DNA of 64,000 bases. Origin: Caballeronia zhejiangensis (GTDB lineage Bacteria > Pseudomonadota > Gammaproteobacteria > Burkholderiales > Burkholderiaceae). Both the position numbers and the translations under genes were made by a program. Location of the stretch: the NCBI RefSeq assembly GCF_000698575.1, contig NZ_JFHD01000021.1:1-64000 (forward strand), read 5' to 3'. This document shows, one piece after another, positions 17,675 to 25,205 of the stretch. Each line of letters opens with the position of its first letter. Position 1 is the first letter of the stretch. The notes under the pieces are model-generated. The model saw nothing but the letters and a program-made list of their open reading frames with translations, was not told the DNA's origin and ran no database searches.

Positions 17675-19081
17675 TCATCGGTTGGCGAGCGCGGTCGGCT
17701 GGCGCGCGGCGGCGAAGTCGAGCACTTGTCCGCCGTGCGCGTTCGCCCAGGCCTCGGCGCGATCCTTCAGCAGGAATGCGTTCAACTGGCCGTCGCCGGT
17801 CTTCGCGAACCATGCCTGATTGCCGAGCAGCTTGATGCCGCTTTCACGATCCTGCGCATAGAACGCGCGCACCTGTTTGCCATCGCGTTCGAGCGTGCCG
17901 AGCTCGCGCACCGCTTCTTCCGGCGACGCATAGCTGCGCACCTTCGGCTCGCCGCGCACCCAGATCTGCGCGACGCGATCCGTCTTTGCGATGGGCTTGC
18001 CCGTCAGCGCATCGTTCGCGACGAGCGGCGTCGGCGCATAGTTCTTCAGTGCCGCTTCGTAGTCGAGATGCTCGGCCTTGAATGCGGCGCGCAAGTAACT
18101 ATCGTCGATGAAGCTATTGGCGTTCAGATCGCCGTCGGCACGCTTGAGCAGCTTGAGCGTATCGAACGATGTCTGCACGGCCTTGCGATACTCGGGCTTC
18201 CATGTGAGATCGCGCGTCTGCAAGCCGAGCGGACCGTGAAAGAGATAGTCGACTTCAGGCTCGATGCCCGTCACCTTCGCAATCAGCTCGCTGTACTTCT
18301 CGGGTTCCGCCGTGAGCAGACGATTCGCTTCGATCGCGGCACGCAAGTACGCGACGACAATCTCCGGATACTTCTGCGCATAGTCCTTTTCGACGAGCGT
18401 GCCGTGCAGCGTAGGCGATCCCGCCTGCGAGCCGTCGTAGATCTTGCGCGCGAAGCCGCGATACGGAAACAGCTCCGCGAAGGGCACGAAGTCCGCGTGC
18501 GCGTCGATCTTGCGCGTCTGCAATGCGGGTCCGGCGACTTCGGGCGCCTGCGTGACGATATTCACATCGCGCTCCGGGTCCCATCCTTGCGCCGCGACCG
18601 CGCGCAGCAACATGCCGTGCGCGGTCGATGCGAACGGAACGGTGATCGTCTTGCCCTTCAGATCGGCGATGGACTGCGCGGGCGAATCCGTCGGCACGAC
18701 GATGCCGTTGCCGCTGCCGCGCACGCTGCCCGACAACACGCTGATGAAGATGCTGCTCTTGCCGGCCTTCTGATTCGCGACGCCGTTCAACACGCCGGGG
18801 AAATCCGCCATCGAGCCGAAATCGAGCTTGCCCGCGACCATCTCGTTCGTGATCGGCGCGCCGCTCGTGAAGTTCTTCCATTGAACGTCGTATTGCGCGT
18901 CCTTGTATTTGCCATCGTGCGGCAAGTACTTTTCGAGCAGATGCAGTTCGCGGATCAATGCGCCGCCGGCTGCGGTATTGATCGTCGTGTCCTGCGTGCC
19001 GATAGCGACGCGGATCGTTTCCGCATGCGCAGCGCCCGCGAACAAGGCGACTGCAAGCGCGATGGATAGCGTTCGTTTCAT
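17675..19081 (-). CDS. ABC substrate-binding protein (SsuA/NMT1-like) with NosL-like C-terminal domain
   Basis: A 468-residue periplasmic protein, longer than a typical SsuA/TauA (about 320-340). The signal peptide is residues 1-20 (FAGAAHA). Residues ~22-350 are a periplasmic-binding fold (TIRVAIGTQDTTINT, KLDFGSMADFPGVLNG, GKTITVPFASTAHGMLLRAV). The last ~100 residues, from about DALTGKPIAK, resemble NosL: VAQIWVRGEPKVRSYASPEE, then KDRAEAWANAHGGQVLDF, matching the NosL ending that follows FAS.ADAEAFA.EHGG. The NosL CGM copper-ligand motif is not visible. The fusion suggests metal or redox chemistry linked to uptake; this is inference. Confidence 0.85.
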   Translation of the reverse strand: MKRTLSIALAVALFAGAAHAETIRVAIGTQDTTINTAAGGALIRELHLLEKYLPHDGKYKDAQYDVQWKNFTSGAPITNEMVAGKLDFGSMADFPGVLNGVANQKAGKSSIFISVLSGSVRGSGNGIVVPTDSPAQSIADLKGKTITVPFASTAHGMLLRAVAAQGWDPERDVNIVTQAPEVAGPALQTRKIDAHADFVPFAELFPYRGFARKIYDGSQAGSPTLHGTLVEKDYAQKYPEIVVAYLRAAIEANRLLTAEPEKYSELIAKVTGIEPEVDYLFHGPLGLQTRDLTWKPEYRKAVQTSFDTLKLLKRADGDLNANSFIDDSYLRAAFKAEHLDYEAALKNYAPTPLVANDALTGKPIAKTDRVAQIWVRGEPKVRSYASPEEAVRELGTLERDGKQVRAFYAQDRESGIKLLGNQAWFAKTGDGQLNAFLLKDRAEAWANAHGGQVLDFAAARQPTALANR

Positions 19082-19098
19082 GAAGCGAGTCCTCGTCA

Positions 19099-19344
19099 TC
19101 ATCGAAGAAGATAGGGAATGTCGACATGCACGGCATTGGTCGGGCAATCGCGTTCGCAGGGCATGCAGTACCAGCATTCGTCGAACTTCATGAAGGCTTT
19201 GCCGGTGTCGGGATCGATTGCGAGCAGGTCCATCGGACAGACATCGATGCAGACCGTGCAACCCTTGTCGGCGATGCACTTGTCTTCGTCGATCATCACG
19301 GGAAGGCTCGAGCGCTGGCGCGCTTCGCGGGGCACGAGTGCCAT
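19099..19344 (-). CDS. AprB-like 4Fe-4S ferredoxin
   Basis: An 81-residue two-cluster ferredoxin. Cysteine motifs are CIADKGCTVCIDVCP and CWYCMPCERDCP. The arrangement resembles the N-terminal ferredoxin domain of adenylylsulfate reductase beta (AprB), without AprB's C-terminal tail. It sits 10 bp downstream of the AprA-like flavoprotein gene, so it is the likely electron partner. The 17-bp gap to the binding protein keeps it in the operon. No signal peptide; cytoplasmic. Confidence 0.9.
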   Translation of the reverse strand: MALVPREARQRSSLPVMIDEDKCIADKGCTVCIDVCPMDLLAIDPDTGKAFMKFDECWYCMPCERDCPTNAVHVDIPYLLR

Positions 19345-19354
19345 GTTCTCTCTC

Positions 19355-21091
19355 CTATGCAGCGACGGGCTGCGACGTGCGAGCCACGCGCAGACGCGAA
19401 TACGCGCCGCGCTCGGACTCGTCGACAGGAACCACGTACGGTTCCACGGGTTTCTTGAAGGACGTCATGCGTCCCGATGCGTCCTTCTTCAGATGCGCGT
19501 GGCAGAACCATTCCTCATCGTTGCGCTCAGGAAAATCGACGCGATGGTGATAAAGGCCCCAGCGGCTCTCCGTGCGATACAGCGACGCGCGCGCGGCCAT
19601 TTCCGCGCAATCGAGGATCGCGGCGACTTCAGCGGCGCGCATCAGCTCGTGCGGATCGGCGGCGCCGAGACGCTCGATGTCCTCGCGAATCTCCGCGAAG
19701 CGTTGCAGGCCGATCTCCATGCGACGCGTGACTTTCGGCGGCTGTAGATAGTCGTTCACGAAGCGGCGCAGCTTGTATTCGACTTGCGCGGGCGGCAGGC
19801 CATGTTCGCGCGACAGCGGCGCAAAGATGCGGGCACGCTCATGTTCGATCTGCGATGCGTCGAGCGCGGGCAGCGCGCGGCCGGCGACATGCGCGGCGGC
19901 ATCTTCACCGGCGAACCATCCGTAAGTGAACGCGCCGAGCATGTAGTTGTGCGGCACGGCGGCCATGTCGCCCGCCGCGTAAAGCCCTTGCACCGAAGTG
20001 CGCGCGTGCTCGTCGACCCATACGCCCGATGCGCTGTGTCCGCTGCACAGGCCGATCTCCGAGATGTGCATCTCGATCATGCGCGAGCGATAGTCGTTAC
20101 CGCGCCGCGCATGAAAGCGCCCACGGCTCGGCCGCTCGTTGGTGTGCAGGATCGTTTCGATCGTTTGAATCGTTTCTTCCGCGAGATGATCGAGCTTGAG
20201 AAACACCGGCCCGTTGCCGCTCTGGAGTTCCTGATAGAACTCCCACATCATTTGCCCGCTCCAGTAATCGCATTCGATGAAGCGCTCGCCCTTGCCATTC
20301 GCCGTATAACCGCCGAGCGGTCCCGTCACATACGCGCATGCCGGGCCGTTGTAATCCTTGATGAGCGGATTGATCTGGAAGCATTCGAGATTGGCGAGTT
20401 CCGCGCCTGCGTGGTACGCCATCGCGTAACCGTCGCCGGCGTTCGTCGGATTCTCGTACGTGCCCATCAGATAGCCCGATGCGGGCAGGCCCAATCTGCC
20501 GGCCGCGCCGCAGCAGAGAATGACCGCTTTCGCGCGGATCACGTAGAAGTCGGCGGTGCGGCAATCGAAGCCCATGACGCCCGCGATCTCGCCATTCGGG
20601 CCATTCAAAAGACGCGTGGCGACGACGCGATTCGTGATCTCCACGCGCGCACGCTTCAATTGCCGGTACAGCACCTTCTTTACGTCGTGACCTTCGGGCA
20701 TCGGCAAGACATACGCGCCCATGTGATGCACCTTGCGCACGGCATAGTCGCCGGTATGGTCCTTCTCGAACTTCACGCCCCAGCGATCGAGCTCCTCGAT
20801 GGTCGTGAAGCTGTGGCGCGCATACGCATAAATCGTGGCCTGATTGACGATGCCGTCGTTGGCCACGGTGATTTCCTTCGTGTACTGCTCGGGCGTCGCG
20901 TGGCCGGGAATGATCGCGTTGTTCAGGCCGTCCATGCCCATCGAGATCGCGCCGCTGCGCTTCACGTGCGCCTTGTCGATGAGCAGCACGCGCAGATTCG
21001 GGTCGCGCTGTTTCGCCTTGACGGCGGCCATCGGCCCAGCCGTGCCGCCGCCAACGACGACGATGTCGTATTCGAGTTCGTGGGTCTGCAT
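19355..21091 (-). CDS. AprA-like FAD oxidoreductase (fumarate reductase/adenylylsulfate reductase flavoprotein family)
   Basis: A 578-residue flavoprotein with an N-terminal dinucleotide site, IVVVGGGTAGPMAAVKAKQ (GGGTAG at 14-19). It has AprA-like stretches including HVKRSGAISMGMDGLNNAI, VRKVHHMGAYVLPMPEG and the FAD-proximal GLYAAGDMAAVPHNYMLGAF. These are closer to adenylylsulfate reductase alpha than to succinate dehydrogenase. It is the first gene of a six-gene minus-strand operon. In a heterotroph without other dissimilatory sulfur genes in view, it probably oxidises or reduces a sulfur-containing or related compound imported by the linked ABC system. The reaction is unknown. Confidence 0.88.
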   Translation of the reverse strand: MQTHELEYDIVVVGGGTAGPMAAVKAKQRDPNLRVLLIDKAHVKRSGAISMGMDGLNNAIIPGHATPEQYTKEITVANDGIVNQATIYAYARHSFTTIEELDRWGVKFEKDHTGDYAVRKVHHMGAYVLPMPEGHDVKKVLYRQLKRARVEITNRVVATRLLNGPNGEIAGVMGFDCRTADFYVIRAKAVILCCGAAGRLGLPASGYLMGTYENPTNAGDGYAMAYHAGAELANLECFQINPLIKDYNGPACAYVTGPLGGYTANGKGERFIECDYWSGQMMWEFYQELQSGNGPVFLKLDHLAEETIQTIETILHTNERPSRGRFHARRGNDYRSRMIEMHISEIGLCSGHSASGVWVDEHARTSVQGLYAAGDMAAVPHNYMLGAFTYGWFAGEDAAAHVAGRALPALDASQIEHERARIFAPLSREHGLPPAQVEYKLRRFVNDYLQPPKVTRRMEIGLQRFAEIREDIERLGAADPHELMRAAEVAAILDCAEMAARASLYRTESRWGLYHHRVDFPERNDEEWFCHAHLKKDASGRMTSFKKPVEPYVVPVDESERGAYSRLRVARTSQPVAA

Positions 21092-21106
21092 GATCTGGTT
21101 TCGCCG

Positions 21107-21120
21107 CTTGTTATGACAAG
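21107..21120. promoter_or_regulatory. Candidate GntR/HutC operator (CTTGT-N4-ACAAG)
   Basis: CTTGTTATGACAAG is an inverted repeat with 5-bp arms and a 4-bp spacer, lying 16 bp upstream of the flavoprotein start and 40 bp downstream of the GntR gene's end. HutC-subfamily regulators bind such short AT-centred palindromes with CTTGT-like half-sites. Both genes point the same way, so this site can control the operon head. Confidence 0.5.
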
Positions 21121-21159
21121 TCAGGACCAGATTCTAGAAGTGCGCGAACCGCGAGGGAA

Positions 21160-21966
21160 TCAATTGTTTTTGCTTTGCTTGTGCCTGCTTCGAATAACGC
21201 GCGATGCGGCGGGCGAGGTCCGTTCGCGATCGATGCGCAGCCGATACTGGAACGTATCGCCTCGGAAATAGAGGTATTCGAAGTCGATGGGCTTGCCGCC
21301 GGCATCGTGCGTGAGGCGCTCGATGCGCAGAAGCGGTGCGCCTTTTTTCACGTCGAGCGCATCCGCGATGTCGGGCGCGGCGGCGATGGCGTCGATCGCC
21401 AGATCGGCGTGACCGAGCGGCACGGCGCAGTCGTTTTCGAGCATCAGGAAGATATCGCGCGTGGCGAGCTCCGTGCGCTTCAGGCGTTTGCCGATGGCTT
21501 CGGGCAGGAACGTCACTTCGTACGAAACGGGCGCGCGATTGAGCAGGCGCACGCGATGAATCTCGGCGACGCTGCTGCCTTCGGCAAGCGCGAGTTGCGC
21601 GGCGACTTCGGGCGGCGCGGCCACGACGCGCATCTGCACGACGCGATTGATGATCTCGTGTCCGCTCTCCGACATCGCCTCGGCGAAACCCTGCAGCGAC
21701 GTCACGTTCTGAAACGCCTTCGGTTGCGATACGAACGAGCCCTTGCCGTGGACCTTGAAGATCAACCCTTCCTTTTGCAGGTCGCCGAGCGCCTGGCGGA
21801 TCGTGATGCGGCTCACGTCGAACATCGTCATCAGCTCGCTTTCCGAGGGCATGCGGCTCATCGGCGGATAGCGGCCATCGAGAATGCCGGAGCGCAGCAC
21901 GTCCTTGATCTGCGTGTAGAGCGGTACGTGCGAATCGAGCGAAACGGAAGGGCGACGGGTCGGCAT
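21160..21966 (-). CDS. GntR-family regulator, HutC subfamily
   Basis: A 268-residue transcription factor. The N-terminal winged helix-turn-helix spans about residues 14-80 (VPLYTQIKDVLRSGILDGRY; MPSESELMTMFDVSRITIRQ). The rest is a UTRA effector-binding domain ending IDFEYLYFRGDTFQYRLRI. HutC/UTRA regulators are usually repressors released by a small-molecule ligand. It lies directly upstream of, and co-directional with, the AprA-like/ABC operon, making it the obvious local regulator. The N-terminal start MPTRRPSVSLDSH fits the family. Confidence 0.92.
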   Translation of the reverse strand: MPTRRPSVSLDSHVPLYTQIKDVLRSGILDGRYPPMSRMPSESELMTMFDVSRITIRQALGDLQKEGLIFKVHGKGSFVSQPKAFQNVTSLQGFAEAMSESGHEIINRVVQMRVVAAPPEVAAQLALAEGSSVAEIHRVRLLNRAPVSYEVTFLPEAIGKRLKRTELATRDIFLMLENDCAVPLGHADLAIDAIAAAPDIADALDVKKGAPLLRIERLTHDAGGKPIDFEYLYFRGDTFQYRLRIDRERTSPAASRVIRSRHKQSKNN

Positions 21967-22125
21967 GAGAGCGGGAAGGGGAAGGAAGGCGGGCGCTTCG
22001 AGCTGCGATTATAGCGGCGCGCCCCGGCGGCATCGCCATAAACAAATGACGAAATATTGGTTAGCGCCCGCTGCGCGCTGCACGAGAATGGAACCTGTCC
22101 AGTTCGAGTCCAGCGAGGATCGAAG

Positions 22126-22725
22126 ATGAATCATCGTAACGCGCCCGATGCACGAAACGCAGGAAACGCGGTCACGCTCGTCACGGTGCCCGGCTTGCAC
22201 GGCAGCGAGGACGCGCACTGGCAGAGTTGGCTCGAACGCGAGATGCCCGGCACGCGGCGCGTCGAGCAACGCGACTGGAGCACGCCGAATCTCGCGATCT
22301 GGAGCGATGCCGTCCTCGACGTCCTCGCGGGCATCGACGGTCCTGTCGTCATCGCGGCGCATAGCTTCGGCTGTCTTGCGGCAGGACATGCGCTCAGTCA
22401 CGCATACTTGCCGAACGTGAAGGGCGTGCTGTTCGTCGCGCCCGCGAGCCCGGCGAAGTTCCGTTTCGCGGGCGCGTTCAACGCGCGCAGGCTCGATACG
22501 CTGTCGCTCGTCGTCGGCAGCGAGACCGATCCGTGGATGCCGCTCGACGACGCGCGCACGCTCGCGCAGCGCTGGAACAGCGCGTTCGTCAATCTCGGCG
22601 ATGCGGGGCATATCAATACATCGGCGGGATTTGGGCCGTGGCCGCTCGCGAAGCATTTCGTCGAAACGCTCGCCCGCCGCGCGTCGCCCGAATACGAAGA
22701 GGAGGAACAGCGCGCGTATGGTTGA
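22126..22725 (+). CDS. Alpha/beta hydrolase, RBBP9/YdeN family
   Basis: A 199-residue serine hydrolase. The nucleophile elbow is AAHSFGCLAAGH (Ser in HSFG), the acid is in GSETDPWMP and the catalytic His in LGDAGHINTSAGFGPWP. The TVPGLHGSEDAHWQSWLE N-terminus is typical of the RBBP9/YdeN group. Cellular substrate unknown. I start at the ATG at 22126, preceded by GAGGATCGAAG. It diverges from the gntR gene, and a strong terminator at 22759-22779 separates it from the sulfate-binding protein. Confidence 0.9.
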   Translation: MNHRNAPDARNAGNAVTLVTVPGLHGSEDAHWQSWLEREMPGTRRVEQRDWSTPNLAIWSDAVLDVLAGIDGPVVIAAHSFGCLAAGHALSHAYLPNVKGVLFVAPASPAKFRFAGAFNARRLDTLSLVVGSETDPWMPLDDARTLAQRWNSAFVNLGDAGHINTSAGFGPWPLAKHFVETLARRASPEYEEEEQRAYG

Positions 22726-22758
22726 CCCCGCTGTCTGAATTCGTTCAATGTATGCATG

Positions 22759-22779
22759 GCCGCCCTCGGGCGGCCTTTG
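22759..22779 (+). terminator. Rho-independent terminator
   Basis: The 8-bp perfect stem GGCCGCCC/GGGCGGCC with a 2-nt loop is followed by TTT. It lies 34 bp after the hydrolase stop and ends that transcript before sbp. The tight two-base loop and short T-run mean efficiency may be modest. Confidence 0.7.
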
Positions 22780-22800
22780 TCTGTTGTGCGGTAGACAAAC
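22777..22800. promoter_or_regulatory. Inverted repeat TTTGTCT-N10-AGACAAA upstream of sbp
   Basis: Perfect 7-bp arms (22777-22783 and 22794-22800) sit 20 bp before the sbp start codon and abut the preceding terminator. It could be an operator or an mRNA hairpin near the ribosome-binding site (GGAGAG). No known regulator site was matched. Confidence 0.35.
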
Positions 22801-22820
22801 CCCTTGTCTCTGGAGAGAAA

Positions 22821-23822
22821 ATGGCAGTTCACAAGAAGCTGATCGTTACGGTCGCACTCGGCATCGCGGCGAGCATCGCGCATGCGGACACGACGCTGCT
22901 CAACGTCTCGTATGACGTGACGCGCGAGCTGTACAAGGATATCGACGCGGCCTTCGTCGCGGACTACAAAAAGAAGTCGGGCGAGACGGTATCGGTGCGG
23001 CAGTCGCATGGCGCATCGAGCGCGCAGGCGTTGTCGGTGACGCAAGGTTTGCAGGCCGATGTCGTCACGATGAATCAACCCAACGACATCGACTTGCTCG
23101 CGGAGCGCGGTCAGCTCGTGCCCGCGAACTGGCGCAGCCGTCTGCCGGACGCGAGCGCGCCCTACACGACGACGATGGTTTTCCTCGTCCACAAGGGCAA
23201 TCCGAAGAACATCAAGGACTGGAGCGATCTCGCGCGGCCCGGCGTGCAAGTGGTGATTGCGAATCCGAAGACATCGGGCAACGGACGCTATGCGTATCTC
23301 GCGGCATGGGGCTTCAAGAAGCAGCAAGGCGCAAGCGACGCGCAGGCGCAAGACTTCGAGAAAGCCGTCTTCAAGAACGTGCCCGTGCTCGATACGGGCG
23401 GGCGCGGCGCGACGACGACCTTCACGCAGCGCGGCATCGGCGATGTGCTCGTCACCTTCGAGAACGAAGTCGGCCTGATGAGCGCGGGACCGGGCGCGAA
23501 GGACTTCGAGGCGGTGTATCCGTCGGTGAGTCTGCTCGCGGAACCGCCTGTGTCGATCGTCGACAAGGTCGTGGACAAGCGCGGCACGCGCAAGGAAGCG
23601 CAGGCGTATCTCGACTTTCTGTTCACGCCTGCCGCGCAGGAAATCATCGCGCAGCATCATCTGCGTCCGCGCAACGCCGACGTGCTTGCAAAACACGCGA
23701 GCGAGTTCAAGCCGCTGAAAACCTTCACCGTCGAGCAGATGTTCGGAAGCTGGCAGAAGGCGCAGCAGACGCATTTCGCCGATGGCGGCACGTTCGATCA
23801 GGTCGTGGCGGACAAGAACTAG
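22821..23822 (+). CDS. sbp: Sulfate/thiosulfate ABC transporter substrate-binding protein
   Basis: A 333-residue periplasmic protein with signal peptide ending IAASIAHA at residue 22. Sbp/CysP signatures follow: LLNVSYDVTRELYKDIDAAF, SVRQSHGASSAQALSV, VIANPKTSGNGRYAYLAAWG and PVLDTGGRGATTTF. It binds sulfate for the CysTWA importer. No cysTWA genes follow; it is an orphan here, so the permease must be elsewhere. The start has GGAGAG at 22812. Its presence beside a possible organosulfur operon is notable but the genes are separated by a terminator. Confidence 0.94.
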   Translation: MAVHKKLIVTVALGIAASIAHADTTLLNVSYDVTRELYKDIDAAFVADYKKKSGETVSVRQSHGASSAQALSVTQGLQADVVTMNQPNDIDLLAERGQLVPANWRSRLPDASAPYTTTMVFLVHKGNPKNIKDWSDLARPGVQVVIANPKTSGNGRYAYLAAWGFKKQQGASDAQAQDFEKAVFKNVPVLDTGGRGATTTFTQRGIGDVLVTFENEVGLMSAGPGAKDFEAVYPSVSLLAEPPVSIVDKVVDKRGTRKEAQAYLDFLFTPAAQEIIAQHHLRPRNADVLAKHASEFKPLKTFTVEQMFGSWQKAQQTHFADGGTFDQVVADKN

Positions 23823-23913
23823 CATCGTTCGTATTCGAAACTGCGTGCGCAGCGCGAAGAGCAACGGGGGGACTTGGGATTAAGCTGTACGTTTTCCCCC
23901 AACGGTGACTGCG

Positions 23914-25205
23914 ATGCCCTCGTCGAACGCAAGCGCGAAGCTCATCGTCGTTACCGTGCTCGTCGGTCTGGGCGCGGGTCTCGGCGGCATGTCGCTGGCG
24001 CTCTAGCTGCATCTGATCCAGCACGTCGCGTTCGGCTACAGCCTCGATGCGTTCACCAGCGGCGAAAGCTTTCTCGAAGGCATATCGGCTGCGTCGCCCG
24101 CGCGGCGCTTCATCGTGCTGACGCTTTGCGGTGTCGTCGCGGGCGTCGGCTGGTGGTGCGTGCATCGCTTCGGCAAACCGCTCGTCAGCATCGCGAAGGC
24201 CGTCAAGGCCGACGATCCGCGCATGCCGACCGGCAGCACGATCGCGCATGCGCTCCTGCAGATCGTCACGGTCGCGATGGGCTCGCCGCTCGGCCGCGAA
24301 GTCGCGCCGCGCGAAATCGGCGCGTTATGGTCCGGCTGGCTCGCGCACTACGCGGGACTCACGCCCGCGCAATCGCGCATCATGGTCGCGTGCGGCGCGG
24401 GCGCGGGGCTTGCCGCCGTCTATAACGTGCCGCTCGGCGGCGCCGTGTTCGTGCTGGAAGTGCTGCTCTGCACGTTCGATGGCGCGATCATCGCGGCGGC
24501 GTTCGTGACGTCGTCGATCGCGGCAATGGTCGCGTGGATCGGGCTCGGCGACGGGCATCAGTATCATCTGCCGGACTTCACGCTGAACGCGCAACTGCTC
24601 GCGTGGGCCGTTGTCATGGCGCCGGTTTTCGGGGCGGCCGCGCGTCTTTTCGCGAAGCTCACGAGCGCCGCACGCGAAACGCGCCACGCGGCAAGACGTT
24701 GCCTGTGCTGACGATCGCGAATTTCGCGTTAGTCGGCGCGCTGGTCATGTATTACCCGCAGCTCGCGGGAAACGGCAAAGGTCCGGCCGGTCTTTCCTTC
24801 GAAGATCACGTGAGCTTCGCGCTCGCGGGCGTGCTGCTCGTGCTGAAGGTAACGATCGAAGTGAGCTCGCTGCGCGCGGGCGCGCAAGGCGGCCTGCTCA
24901 CGCCGGGCCTCACCAACGGCGCGCTGCTCGCCATCGTGCTCGGCAGTCTGTGGAACGGCATCTGGCCGGGCACGCCGCTCGGCGCGTTCGCGGTCATCGG
25001 CGCGGGTGCGTTTCTCGGCGCGGCGATGCAGATGCCGCTGACCGCGCTCGTGCTGATGCTCGAATTCACGCGTTTCGATCACGACTTCCTGATTCCGTCG
25101 GCGATTGCGATAGCGGGCGCGACGCTCACCTATCGCTGGCTCGCGCAACGTTCGTCCGCGCCTTCGGCCGCGCCGCAGCAAACGTTGCGAGGTCTCTCCG
25201 ACTGA
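23914..25205 (+). pseudogene. Decayed ClC-family chloride channel
   Basis: The reading frame from ATG 23914 encodes a ClC-type protein but meets an in-frame TAG at 24004-24006 (after GLGGMSLAL), resuming as LHLIQHVAFGYSLDAF. A second lesion, a frameshift between about 24676 and 24700, moves the C-terminal half to another frame (KTLPVLTIANFALVGA). Conserved motifs survive: GSPLGREVAPREIGA (ClC GREGP-like) and GGLLTPGLTNGALL (GxFxP-like). Two independent lesions argue for a pseudogene rather than a sequencing slip. Its 3' end overlaps the convergent outer-membrane factor gene by 76 bp. Confidence 0.85.

Noticed and set aside
24004..24006. TAG in the ClC gene as pyrrolysine or suppressor codon
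   Set aside because: There is no sign of pyl genes, and a second frameshift in the same gene points to decay.
23914..25205. Two separate functional membrane proteins
   Set aside because: The two frames match the N- and C-terminal halves of a single ClC channel and neither half has a plausible start of its own.
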